The position numbers were made by a program, and so were the translations under genes. The notes under the pieces were generated by a model. It did not search any database and was not told the origin of the DNA. It was given only the letters and a program-made list of their open reading frames with translations. 64,000 nt of DNA from Rossellomorea aquimaris. Lineage in GTDB: Bacteria > Bacillota > Bacilli > Bacillales > Fictibacillaceae. Position 1 is the stretch's first letter, and every line of letters starts with the position of its first letter. Below, one piece after another: positions 17,328-26,115 of this stretch. Location: contig JAIVLN010000001.1 of assembly GCA_020524245.1 (NCBI GenBank), positions 1,364,001 to 1,428,000 of the forward strand. The letters are read 5' to 3'.

Positions 17328-18479
17328 ATGCATACTCGAACTTGGATATCAACCATCACTACCTCCCTCATTCTCATTACGGGAATTGTAGGAGTGTATC
17401 TGCTATACAATCATTTCAACCATTATCAAGTGAAGGCGACCTCTACAATCGGTAATTTAAAGGAAGATCAGGAAAAGTCGGACGTTCATCTTGAGAAAGA
17501 TTTGAAAACCATCATCCACGAGAGTCAGAAAAGTGTCGTCCAACTGGATGTTGAAAGTGATTCTGGTAACAGCGTCGGGTCCGGATTTCTATACAATGAT
17601 CAAGGTGATGTCGTCACTAATGCACATGTCGTTGCTGGAGCTAAGAAAATCACTATCCGCACAGCAGATGCCCAACAATATGAAGGGCAATTGATCGGAA
17701 TTGGTAAATCGACGGACATTGCGCTCGTAAGAGTACCAAATTTGAAAGGACACGATCCTCTCCCTGTCCTTCATAATCATTTGGCAGAAATCGGGGACGA
17801 AGTAATCGCGCTTGGAAGTCCTCTTGGATTACAAAACTCTGTCACGACAGGCATCATAAGTGGATTGAATCGAGATTTCACATTAGAGCATTATACATAC
17901 TCGAATGTCTATCAAATATCCGCTCCCATCGCGCAAGGAAACAGCGGTGGTCCGTTGATTGATAAGACGACGGGTGAAGTGGTTGCTATTAATTCAGCCG
18001 GGACTGAAGAAGGTTCCATCGGTTTCAGTATTCCGATGAAAGATGTCTTTGAACAATTGACTTCCTGGTCGGAAAACCCGACAAACGTAACACCCCCGCC
18101 GCAAAACGAAACGGACAACTCTATAACGCCAGAACTTAATCCGGAAGATAGTAAATATATTGTCGGATACTTCTATGAAAGTCTTGCGATGGGAGACTAT
18201 GTGACTGCATACTCTCTGCTCGGAAGTGAATGGCAGAAAAACACACCATATGAGAAGTTCCGAAACGGCTACATCCATACGGTGGATATTACGATCAACC
18301 AGATTAAAGCGGAACATATGGAAGAGGAAGAAGCGATGCAAGTCACCATCATCATAGATGCGTTGGAACGACAGAAAAATCGCGAGACCAAAACGTTCGT
18401 CTATAAATGCACCTATAAAGTCAGCTATGAAAACAATCAACTGAAGATCCTGACAGGAAAAGCGACTAAGGTAGAATAA
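17328..18479 (+). CDS. Membrane-anchored HtrA-like serine protease without PDZ
   Basis: 383 residues: one N-terminal membrane anchor (7-27), then a trypsin-like S1C domain with His100 (NAHVVAGA), Asp130 (STDIALVRV) and Ser206 (GNSGGPL). No PDZ domain follows. Instead, after a Pro/Asn linker (250-270), there is an NTF2-like domain (YFYESLAMGDYVTAYSLL). The protease should act outside the membrane, probably in protein quality control. The ATG at 17328 has a strong SD (AGGGGAGG); the ATG at 17289 would overlap the preceding gene. It is cotranscribed with the zinc-ribbon protein. Confidence 0.87.
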   Translation: MHTRTWISTITTSLILITGIVGVYLLYNHFNHYQVKATSTIGNLKEDQEKSDVHLEKDLKTIIHESQKSVVQLDVESDSGNSVGSGFLYNDQGDVVTNAHVVAGAKKITIRTADAQQYEGQLIGIGKSTDIALVRVPNLKGHDPLPVLHNHLAEIGDEVIALGSPLGLQNSVTTGIISGLNRDFTLEHYTYSNVYQISAPIAQGNSGGPLIDKTTGEVVAINSAGTEEGSIGFSIPMKDVFEQLTSWSENPTNVTPPPQNETDNSITPELNPEDSKYIVGYFYESLAMGDYVTAYSLLGSEWQKNTPYEKFRNGYIHTVDITINQIKAEHMEEEEAMQVTIIIDALERQKNRETKTFVYKCTYKVSYENNQLKILTGKATKVE

Positions 18480-18524
18480 CTACTCCTGCCAGACCCTCCA
18501 TTTTACGGCAAGGTGACTAGAAAT

Positions 18525-18580
18525 AAAAAGGGTCTGTCCAGAAAGTCAGTAATAACTGATCTTCTGACAGACCTTTTCAC
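18525..18580 (+). terminator. Intrinsic terminator of the zinc-ribbon/protease operon
   Basis: A long imperfect stem (AAAAGGGTCTGTC...GACAGACCTTTT) with an internal CAG/CTG pairing, 50-100 bp after the protease stop. Confidence 0.7.
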
Positions 18581-18604
18581 ATGTTTATATTAATAGGCGT
18601 ATTC

Positions 18605-18735
18605 TTAAAGTTCACTCCCTTTCCGCGAGCGAACCAGTCCTCTTTGAGTGGGTGACTTCACCCATTTTCATCTTTCCCCATCCAAAAGCCCTCTTTGAGT
18701 GAGTGGGATTCATGGCTTTTTGTTTTTCAACCACC
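18605..18735. repeat. Degenerate repeat remnant between operons
   Basis: The 308-bp gap 18480-18787 holds, after the terminator, TTCACTCCCTTTCCGCGAGCG. This resembles the left end of the GC-rich element at 49,650. Two imperfect direct copies starting CTCTTTGAGTG (about 50 bp apart) follow. No gene is visible. Confidence 0.5.
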
Positions 18736-18787
18736 TCTTGTTATAATCTTGTATAACTAGTGTCGATTTGCAAAAGGGGATTTTAGG

Positions 18788-19336
18788 ATGAAAACGCTAC
18801 TCATAGATATGGATTCCGTCATCTGCGATCTGATGACGGAATGGCATAGGAGATATAACGAAGATTATGATGACAACTTGAGTGTGGAAGATCTCGAGTG
18901 CTGGCAAAGTGAAAAATACGTTAAAGAAGCATGCGGTAAGAAAATCTATGAATATTTGGATCAACCAGGTCTCTTCTTGAACCTGGAGCCATTGCCGAAC
19001 GCCATTAATGTACTCGAACGTCTTTCTAGAAAATACGAGATTCTGATTGTCACAAGTAGTCGAACATACGCCTATACAGAAAAAGAAAAATGGGTCGAGA
19101 AACATCTACCGTTCATCGGTGCTCGAAACTTGGTTTTCACACACCGGAAAGAAATGGTCGTAGGGGATTTGCTTTTTGATGATGCGCCCCATAATCTCAT
19201 TGCCTTTTCTGAAACCGGAAGAAAAGCTGTCGCGATGAATTATCCATACAATCGTAATGTCGATGTGGATCGAGTTGGAAGCTGGCTTGAATTTGAAACG
19301 TTAATCGAAAAATTCGAAATGGGTGAACGCACTTGA
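18788..19336 (+). CDS. 5'(3')-deoxyribonucleotidase-type HAD phosphatase
   Basis: 182 residues. HAD-superfamily enzyme of the NT5C type with nucleophile motif DMDSVICD (usual form DMDGVxxD; Ser replaces Gly), VTSSR as motif II and LLFDDAPHN as the C-terminal acidic motif. It should dephosphorylate deoxyribonucleotides or related small phosphates in the cytosol. The stop codon overlaps the TTG start of the next gene (TTGA), so the two are translationally coupled. Confidence 0.85.
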   Translation: MKTLLIDMDSVICDLMTEWHRRYNEDYDDNLSVEDLECWQSEKYVKEACGKKIYEYLDQPGLFLNLEPLPNAINVLERLSRKYEILIVTSSRTYAYTEKEKWVEKHLPFIGARNLVFTHRKEMVVGDLLFDDAPHNLIAFSETGRKAVAMNYPYNRNVDVDRVGSWLEFETLIEKFEMGERT

Positions 19337-20262
19337 TCAAAAAGGATATTCTCATAATCGGTGGTGGTCCAGCCGGAATGTCAGCATCCGTATGGTGCCA
19401 AAGGCTCGGTTTGGATTATATGTTAATTGAAGGAGCTGATCAACTCGGTGGACAGTTGATAGACATCCATAATCAGATTGTCGATTACCTCGGCGGCGTA
19501 TATGAAAATGGAAAAGCGATTCAACAACAGTTTAAGAGCCATATGGAGGAACTCGACTGTACTGTTCATGTCAAGATGTCAATCGATTCATTCGACCATG
19601 ATCAAAAAACGGTACATTTACAATCAGACGGAGAAAAAATGCAGGTCCAATATCAATATTTGATATTTGCGACAGGTACTTCCGTCCGTCGACTGGACAT
19701 TCCAGGCGAGCAGGAAATGATTGATCGGGGAGAAATCTACTCAGCAACAAAAGATCGCCACCGCTTTCAAGGACGTAAAGTCGTGATTGTAGGTGGAGGA
19801 GATCGAGCCTTTGAAGGAGCTCTACTGCTTGCAGAAAGTGGAGCTGAAGTCTATCTTGTCCACCGCTCGAAACAGTTCCGGGCAAGAGATGAGTTCACGA
19901 AACCCGCTTTAAATCACAGGCGTATCAGGGTTATGCAGGATACCGTCGTAAAGCAGATTCACCACGGAAAAAACGGGATTAATGGTGTTGACCTCTATAA
20001 TCGACTAACACAAAAAACGGATCACCTTGACGTAGAAGGTGTTTTTATCCGAATCGGTGTCCAACCCAACACTCGTTACTTAAAAGATCACGTCCATCTT
20101 GATGAAGAAAATTATGTTGTCGTCAACAGCTGCCAACAGACAAGTGATTCTACGATCTATGCGATTGGTGATGTGTGTACGCATCCGATGTTTTCGAGCA
20201 TTTCATCTGCTACCGCTCAAGGCATGGTCGCAGCGAAACACCTTTCTTTGCGACTTTCATAA
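19333..20262 (+). CDS. Thioredoxin reductase-like FAD/NAD(P) oxidoreductase without CxxC
   Basis: 309 residues with FAD-binding GGGPAGMSA at the N-terminus, a second nucleotide-binding motif VVIVGGGDRAFEGA, and the C-terminal FAD motif IYAIGDV. The redox CxxC of thioredoxin reductase is absent: the region reads GEIYSATKDRH. This makes it closer to YumC-type ferredoxin/flavodoxin-NADP reductases. The partner is unknown. The start is a TTG overlapping the upstream stop, with GGTGA six bases ahead. The physical coupling to a nucleotidase is unusual. Confidence 0.85.
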   Translation: MIKKDILIIGGGPAGMSASVWCQRLGLDYMLIEGADQLGGQLIDIHNQIVDYLGGVYENGKAIQQQFKSHMEELDCTVHVKMSIDSFDHDQKTVHLQSDGEKMQVQYQYLIFATGTSVRRLDIPGEQEMIDRGEIYSATKDRHRFQGRKVVIVGGGDRAFEGALLLAESGAEVYLVHRSKQFRARDEFTKPALNHRRIRVMQDTVVKQIHHGKNGINGVDLYNRLTQKTDHLDVEGVFIRIGVQPNTRYLKDHVHLDEENYVVVNSCQQTSDSTIYAIGDVCTHPMFSSISSATAQGMVAAKHLSLRLS

Positions 20263-20280
20263 TCCTTAATGATTATAAGA

Positions 20281-20434
20281 AGCTATTTTCGCAATCCTTG
20301 TTGCTCTTGCACTTGAAGAAAGTATAAAATACTTTCTTCAGTATAAGGGCAACTAAGGCTCGACCTACAAAAGGCTTGGTCTTGCCAAGTTTTCTTTAAA
20401 AGTCGTTGATTTCCGCTTCAGGATGCACAAGGTG
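20281..20434 (+). repeat. Interspersed repeat copy A (inverted partner at 31.3 kb)
   Basis: This 154-bp stretch is almost identical, in inverted orientation, to 31210-31404. It lacks about 41 bp of that copy near its right end. It contains a perfect 11-bp hairpin (20315-20325 with 20329-20339, loop AAA). It fills most of the gap between the flavoprotein gene and the hflC terminator; no gene is seen. Confidence 0.9.
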
Positions 20435-20487
20435 ATATATTTTAAAATCACTTACAATCAACAATTTTTTTGAAAAGAGTCTTAAAA

Positions 20488-20540
20488 AAGAAAGACTGAC
20501 AGCAATCCGCTCACGGATTAAACTGCCAGTCTTTTTTTCA
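20488..20540. terminator. Intrinsic terminator (bidirectional) after hflC
   Basis: AAAGACTG...CAGTCTTT stem with long loop, A tract on the left and T7 on the right. It ends the hflKC transcript on the minus strand and could stop readthrough from the plus strand. Confidence 0.8.
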
Positions 20541-20548
20541 TACTTTTA

Positions 20549-21478
20549 TTAATCCAAGTACCCCATCAACAATCGGGCATATGGAGAGTCTTTCGGCAAG
20601 ATGATGACTGTCTCGTCATCAATCGTTTTCTTATAGGAGTTCAACGTCCGATATAACGAGTAGAATCCTGCGTCTTTACTGAAGGATTCGTTATAGATCA
20701 AGGCTGCATCTTTTTCCCCTTCAGCACGGATCATTTCAGCATCCGCTTCTGCTTTCGCTAATAGCTGCTTTACTTCTTTGTCCGTATTGGCAATGATTCG
20801 GTTCTTTTCCGCATCACCCTGAGATAAGTATTGCTGCGCCTTCGTTTCACGTTCTGAAATCATACGAGTGAAGACAGACTCTTCATTCTCATCAGGGAGG
20901 TCCGTTCGTTTCATACGGACATCTTTTACAACGATTCCGAATTGATCACGTTCAAGTAATTTATTCACTTTCTCCGTTACTCGCTCATTCAGACTTCCTC
21001 TTGAAGAGTTTTCGTCATTGATAATCTCATCGTAATCCAACTTACCAAGTTCTGAACGGACGATGGAGAAAATGAATTCCGCCATTTTTGCTTCAGCATT
21101 TTCCGTCGTACGCAAGTTGGAGATCATCTTTTTAGGATCCTCGATGCGCCATACCGCGTAATTATCAATGATCATCCGCTTTTTGTCCTTCGTATTGATC
21201 TCCGCTTTCGACACATCATACATCATTTGATATTTCGGTAATGTAGACACCGATTGGATGAATGGAAGCTTGTAGTTCAAGCCAGGCTCATCAATGATTT
21301 TGACGACCTCACCAAACTGACGGACCGCACGGTATTCATTTTCTTTTACAATAAATAGGTTACTGATGATGAAACTTAACAGGAGAAGTATGATCACTCC
21401 GAAGATGATCGGCTTCTTATGCCTTTTCCAGTTGAACGATCGCTTCTGTTCATTGATATTATAAATGTTATCGCTCAT
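20549..21478 (-). CDS. hflC: HflC, prohibitin-like membrane protease regulator
   Basis: 309 residues: one N-terminal membrane helix (about 24-45), a band-7/SPFH domain beginning NEYRAVRQFGEVVKIIDEPG, and an alpha-helical AEADAEMIRAEGEKDAA region that drives oligomerisation. HflC forms a large membrane assembly with HflK that surrounds and modulates FtsH. The gene overlaps the 3' end of hflK by 11 bp and has its own SD (GAGGGGG), so it is translationally coupled. Confidence 0.93.
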   Translation of the reverse strand: MSDNIYNINEQKRSFNWKRHKKPIIFGVIILLLLSFIISNLFIVKENEYRAVRQFGEVVKIIDEPGLNYKLPFIQSVSTLPKYQMMYDVSKAEINTKDKKRMIIDNYAVWRIEDPKKMISNLRTTENAEAKMAEFIFSIVRSELGKLDYDEIINDENSSRGSLNERVTEKVNKLLERDQFGIVVKDVRMKRTDLPDENEESVFTRMISERETKAQQYLSQGDAEKNRIIANTDKEVKQLLAKAEADAEMIRAEGEKDAALIYNESFSKDAGFYSLYRTLNSYKKTIDDETVIILPKDSPYARLLMGYLD

Positions 21479-22427
21479 TGTTCTTATCCCCCTCTGGTGC
21501 CGCAGCCGGCTTCGTCTCAGCAGGTCGGATCGGTAAGTATTTCAATGTCCCGCCTTCGTCATTCATAATATAAATTTCAGCTTCGGCAAGGACTTGATCA
21601 AGTGTTTCCAATACAAGACGTTCTCTTGTAATATCCGGTTGTTTCGTATATTCAGAGTAAAGGGCGTTGAAAGTCGCGACATCCCCTCTCGCTTTCTCAA
21701 CACGAGCGGCCTTATCTCCTTCTGCTCTGGAGATGATGGCATCCTTTTCCCCTTCTGCTTCTTCCCTCTGCTTATTGGAATACTTCTTAGCCTCGTTGAT
21801 CTTCGTATTCATCGTTTCTCGGGCATCCGTTACTTTTGTAAATGCACGGCGAACTTCTTTGTTCGGTAGATCTACATCTTGAAGTTTGACCGCTAAGATT
21901 GAAACACCGATATCATAGTCTTCAATCAGTTTGACAAGTAGCTCCCGGACCTCCGCTTCAATTTCAGCCTTTCCGGATGTCAATGATTCATCGATGGTTG
22001 ATGTCCCGATAATTCCCCTTAGTGAAGCAGATGTCGCATTATATAGGATCTGCTCCGGATCATTTGTGGCATAAAGGAACCTTTTGGGATCAGTGATTTT
22101 CCATTGGACGACCATATCTGCTAAGACGATGTTTTCATCTCCGGTAATCATTTTCGTATCCTCTGGGTATTCCTTCGTCACTTCCCCATCGACTTCTTCA
22201 TAGCCGAATTGCAAACTGAATGTTTCTTTAGAAAACTTCCGCACTTGTTGGATTGGCCACGGTAATTTGAAATGCAAGCCAGAAGGAACGATCCCCTCTT
22301 CCACCTGACCGAATGTCTCAATGACCGCTTGTTCGGATTCGTCCACTGTATACACACTCGTGACTAATGCCGCCGCAATCAACAACCCGAGCGGGATGAA
22401 AATAATTAGTTTCATTGTACGATTCAT
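21468..22427 (-). CDS. hflK: HflK, prohibitin-like membrane protease regulator
   Basis: 319 residues with an N-terminal membrane helix (about 7-26), SPFH domain (ESEQAVIETFGQVEEGIVPSGLHFKLPWPIQ), and a helical EGEKDAIISRAEGDKAARVEKARGD stretch. The Gly-rich N-terminal extension of E. coli HflK is missing. Partner of HflC in the FtsH-modulating complex. It is first in a two-gene operon. HflKC is not found in B. subtilis but occurs in several other Bacillaceae. Confidence 0.92.
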   Translation of the reverse strand: MNRTMKLIIFIPLGLLIAAALVTSVYTVDESEQAVIETFGQVEEGIVPSGLHFKLPWPIQQVRKFSKETFSLQFGYEEVDGEVTKEYPEDTKMITGDENIVLADMVVQWKITDPKRFLYATNDPEQILYNATSASLRGIIGTSTIDESLTSGKAEIEAEVRELLVKLIEDYDIGVSILAVKLQDVDLPNKEVRRAFTKVTDARETMNTKINEAKKYSNKQREEAEGEKDAIISRAEGDKAARVEKARGDVATFNALYSEYTKQPDITRERLVLETLDQVLAEAEIYIMNDEGGTLKYLPIRPAETKPAAAPEGDKNNER

Positions 22428-22530
22428 GTTGTCACAACCCCCTTTAAAAACTCACTTATCAATTTATACGTTCATAAGACCATATGGTTTCATGAAAGTT
22501 TTTATATCTATAGCGATGTTCACTCTCGGC

Positions 22531-22566
22531 AACAAAAAACTACCGCAGGAAATTCTGCGGTAGTTC
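22531..22566 (-). terminator. Intrinsic terminator of the penicillin acylase gene
   Basis: AACTACCGCAG / CTGCGGTAGTT stem (11 bp) followed on the minus strand by T6; it lies 40 bp past the stop codon. Confidence 0.88.
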
Positions 22567-22606
22567 GAACCGAACATGACATAAGACCCATATTCAGTCT
22601 ATCATA

Positions 22607-25018
22607 TCACTCAGCAGGTACCAACCTTAATTGGTCACCGCCAGCATAGTCTTCTTTTTCGATGCTTGTCGTATGATAGGTTCCATTCGCCCAATCCAAC
22701 ACTTGATCATCGTACCAGGTACTTAAAACATGTCCCGATTGACCTGGCCCGACAATGTTTTGTGAGCGTTCAATGTCGGAAAGATCGACAACCGTACGCC
22801 ATGCCGCCCCATGATTCACTTTACCGGTCTTTTGATCCCAACCGGCCGCCATAACCGTAACGCGACTTCCTCCAACTTCAACTTCACCTGGGTTGAACAA
22901 TAGATTCAATGGTTCGATTGATCCAAGAGGATGTTCAAACAGCAAGGAATGATACTGTCCCCATCGCCAGTCTTTCATCTCTTCTCCTTGAAGGGAAACG
23001 GCCTCTTCTACAGCTCGTTTAAAAGATTGCGTAGCTACTTCTTTCAGCCCACCTGCATCCCGTATCCAAATACCCGTTTCACCTCGATCGGCATGTCGGA
23101 TAAGCTCATCCACCGCTTGGGCTCGTCCATCAAAGAACTTCATCATTTTCGGATCGATCTGATCTTCAAACAATACATCGCTCATAGCAGACATCCATAA
23201 ATGGAATAACAACGGTCCCCCTAAGTCTTTTCGGTCTTCATAACTCCATTTAGCAAGCAGTTCATACCCATCGTTTTCAGTCTCATTCAGGTCCGTTCTT
23301 GAGATTTTCGGTAAGAGGATCGGAATCATTTCAGCAGCTTGCAGGTTGTACTGATCCATCTGTAGATCTTTCATTGATTTTGTGGTCAGCTGTCCGATTC
23401 TCGATAATGTATCTACAATTCGTTGTTGCCGGTACGGTTGTGCCCAAATATGAGTAATGTGATAAGGATAATCGTCATCTACGATCTTGTTATTGGCAGT
23501 AGCGATGAATCCTTTAGAAGGGTTCACGACCGTCGGAAGTTCATCCCACGGAATGTAGCCTTCCCACTCATATTCATCTGTCCAACCGGGTACAGGAAGC
23601 AGGCTGTCTCCTTTTTTCCGGATTGGAATCAAACCGTTTGCACGGTAAGCGATATCGCCATCAACAGAAGCGAACACAAAGTTTTGTGCCGGCGTATGGA
23701 AGTACGTCAAGGCATCCTTAAACGTTTCCCAATCTTCCGCCTGGTTCATCCGGATCACCGCCTCAAGCTCGGTCGATGGGTCCAGTGCAGTCCATCTCAT
23801 AGCCAAGGCCGTTTCTTTTTCATCATATCGAGCGAATTCAGAAACAATTGGACCGTGTCTTGTAATCGTCACTTGATGATCGACGGTTTCGCCATCTTTT
23901 ACTTGAATCGGTTCATCTATCACTTCCGCCTTTTTCCATTCATCGTTATATAAAAAGAGTTCTGCATTCTCCGGATGCCTTTTTTCAATATAAAGATCCT
24001 GTACATCCGGACCTACGTTTGTGACTCCCCATGCAATCTTTTCATTGTGTCCAACGATGATTCCTGGAATGCCAGCGAATATGACCCCACTGACGTTCAT
24101 ATCATCCGCCTTCAGATGCGTTTCGTACCAAATTGACGGTGTACCAAGTCCGAGATGCGGATCGTTCGCTAGAAGAGGAACTCCGCTTTCTGTTTTTTGT
24201 CCAGATACGACCCAGTTGTTACTCCCATTGAACGGATCAGGGATAACGATACCCGCAAAAGACTTTTCAAAGTCAACGGGATGTTTCTTCGCTTCTGATA
24301 TGATGACCGGTCCATCCTTAGGATAGGATGGAAAGAGTTCCAACGCTTTCTCTTCCGAAAAAGTCTGTAATAAGTACTGTCGGAAAGCTTGTCCTTCCCA
24401 ATGTCCACCTAAATCGAAAGCCATGTATTTGCCGATTGTCAATGAGTCGATCGGCGTCCATTTTTCCGGTTCATAATCCAGAATCGTAAACTCAGGTGGG
24501 AGTATGTTTTTTTCTTTCGCTTCTTTTATGTACGCATTCACACCATCTGCATACCACTGGAGGATTTTTTGAGCATCGACGGAGTATTGATTATAAGAAG
24601 CTTCAGCCGCTCTTCTTAAACCTAGTGTCCGGAAGAAGCGATCACGGTCGACCGTGCCATCGCCTACAACTTCACTTAATCTTCCTGAAGCCAGACGTCT
24701 GCTCAAGTCCATTTGAAAGAGACGATCCTGGGCTGTAACGAATCCTTGTGCCATATAAAGATCTTTCAAGCTGCCTGCCTCGATATGAGGAGTCCCGGCC
24801 TGATCCCTATAGACCGATACAGGGCTCGTAAGTCCAGCAATTGCTTTTTCTCCTCTAATTTCAGGAAGACTTCTCTGAAGGACATAGATCGCAATTGATG
24901 TGACAATCAATGCAAGAATAAGAATAATGGCGAATCCGATGGTTAACCCTTTTTTGAGTTTCGCCCCCCGACTGGTCCTATACTCTTTTTCAAATTCTCT
25001 CTCGATGACCTTTTCCAT
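22607..25018 (-). CDS. Penicillin acylase family protein (Ntn hydrolase)
   Basis: 803 residues. A cytosolic N-terminus, one membrane helix (about 24-47), then the acylase precursor. Autoprocessing should occur between Gly265 and Ser266 in FNGSNNWVVSG, giving an alpha and a beta chain with Ser266 as N-terminal nucleophile; the following NDPHLGL is conserved. The family cleaves amide bonds, including penicillins and acyl-homoserine lactones. The native substrate here is unknown. It appears membrane-anchored with its catalytic part outside. It follows the nucleotidyltransferase gene by 27 bp with a strong SD (AAGGGGAGG). Confidence 0.92.
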   Translation of the reverse strand: MEKVIEREFEKEYRTSRGAKLKKGLTIGFAIILILALIVTSIAIYVLQRSLPEIRGEKAIAGLTSPVSVYRDQAGTPHIEAGSLKDLYMAQGFVTAQDRLFQMDLSRRLASGRLSEVVGDGTVDRDRFFRTLGLRRAAEASYNQYSVDAQKILQWYADGVNAYIKEAKEKNILPPEFTILDYEPEKWTPIDSLTIGKYMAFDLGGHWEGQAFRQYLLQTFSEEKALELFPSYPKDGPVIISEAKKHPVDFEKSFAGIVIPDPFNGSNNWVVSGQKTESGVPLLANDPHLGLGTPSIWYETHLKADDMNVSGVIFAGIPGIIVGHNEKIAWGVTNVGPDVQDLYIEKRHPENAELFLYNDEWKKAEVIDEPIQVKDGETVDHQVTITRHGPIVSEFARYDEKETALAMRWTALDPSTELEAVIRMNQAEDWETFKDALTYFHTPAQNFVFASVDGDIAYRANGLIPIRKKGDSLLPVPGWTDEYEWEGYIPWDELPTVVNPSKGFIATANNKIVDDDYPYHITHIWAQPYRQQRIVDTLSRIGQLTTKSMKDLQMDQYNLQAAEMIPILLPKISRTDLNETENDGYELLAKWSYEDRKDLGGPLLFHLWMSAMSDVLFEDQIDPKMMKFFDGRAQAVDELIRHADRGETGIWIRDAGGLKEVATQSFKRAVEEAVSLQGEEMKDWRWGQYHSLLFEHPLGSIEPLNLLFNPGEVEVGGSRVTVMAAGWDQKTGKVNHGAAWRTVVDLSDIERSQNIVGPGQSGHVLSTWYDDQVLDWANGTYHTTSIEKEDYAGGDQLRLVPAE

Positions 25019-25045
25019 TCTGCCTCCCCTTTCAAAATGATTCCT

Positions 25046-25885
25046 TTAGCTCGATTTCACACCCGGCCGGTTCGCATGTGCCTGTCGCATTTGGACGGTG
25101 AAATCTACTCCCGAATTGTGTTTTTGTACAAGCTGTAAGGCCTCTTGAATCAATTGCTCTAACACCCTTACTCTCTCTGTTGGGTTTTCCGCGTAAAAAA
25201 CGGTTGTCATCCTTTCATAGAACCGATCCGGCTTCCATTTCAATCTGTCGCTCGTTTCTTTCAGCCACTTCATTCCAGGATGATGGATATATTGATGGTT
25301 CAAGGCTTGCAAAGAAAGCAACAGCTTCATTCCGATATCCGCTAGTGTCTTTTGAAGTAGGAGTACATCCCCCCGATCGATCAGCGCTTCCCTGCTCTGC
25401 CAGGGTCCGCCGAAATCAAACGCCTGCTCAATCAAACCTTTTTTCAATTGTTCCGGATATGGGAATATACGATCATAAAGCTCTTGGAAGCGTGTTTCAT
25501 CTATAAATGGCTTCCCATCAGCTACAGCTCCAATCAAGCATTGCTTCTCCAGGGAAAGGTCGCCATTCTTCATATCTTGCGTGAATTGCTCGACCGTTTT
25601 TGTCAAAAAACTGCTAATTTCAAATTTCGTACCATTGACGAGATACGTTTCCGACCATTCCAAGTCCTCGTATGGAAAAAAGGACAGGATTTCTCCTTCA
25701 GCTTTTCGTATCGGTCTAAGACGATCTTCATCTGTCGGTGATTCCTTCCAAAACAAAAACAATTCAATGTCGGAGTACCGATCTTCCCACCCTCTCGACA
25801 CCGAACCGCCAAGAAATATAATCTCTAATTTGGGATTGTTTTTATAGTAATCTGCCATTTGTCTTGCTTCTTGTTGTAAGTTCAT
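25046..25885 (-). CDS. Nucleotidyltransferase domain protein
   Basis: About 279 residues. The N-terminal domain carries the nucleotidyltransferase signature GGSVSRGWEDRYSDIELFLFW (GGS plus D-x-E), as in aminoglycoside nucleotidyltransferases and other minimal NTases; the remainder is helical. It may add AMP to a small molecule or a protein; the substrate is unknown. The ATG at 25885 has a well-placed GGAG; the ATG at 25930 does not. It is likely cotranscribed with the penicillin acylase gene downstream. Confidence 0.82.
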   Translation of the reverse strand: MNLQQEARQMADYYKNNPKLEIIFLGGSVSRGWEDRYSDIELFLFWKESPTDEDRLRPIRKAEGEILSFFPYEDLEWSETYLVNGTKFEISSFLTKTVEQFTQDMKNGDLSLEKQCLIGAVADGKPFIDETRFQELYDRIFPYPEQLKKGLIEQAFDFGGPWQSREALIDRGDVLLLQKTLADIGMKLLLSLQALNHQYIHHPGMKWLKETSDRLKWKPDRFYERMTTVFYAENPTERVRVLEQLIQEALQLVQKHNSGVDFTVQMRQAHANRPGVKSS

Positions 25886-26072
25886 TCTTAATTCTCCTAT
25901 ATCATGGAAATACAACTCTAAGTATATCAAAATATTTAGAAAAATAATTCAACTTTTTGCTGAAATGTAAAGAATATTGAAAAAAGGGCAAGACGATGGT
26001 ATACCCCCAATATGGACGGACATGATTAGAACATATATGAATACGAACCAAATTTTACCCTTTTCTCTTTTT

Positions 26073-26101
26073 TTGATAGATTTAGTAAGAGAAAATACTA
26101 T
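26073..26101 (+). promoter_or_regulatory. SigA-type promoter of the mscS-like gene
   Basis: TTGATA (26073-26078), a 17-bp spacer, and TACTAT (26096-26101). It lies 15 bp before the ATG and overlaps no other feature; the SD AAAGGAG follows closely, so the leader is very short. Confidence 0.6.
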
Positions 26102-26115
26102 AAAGGAGTGCCGTC

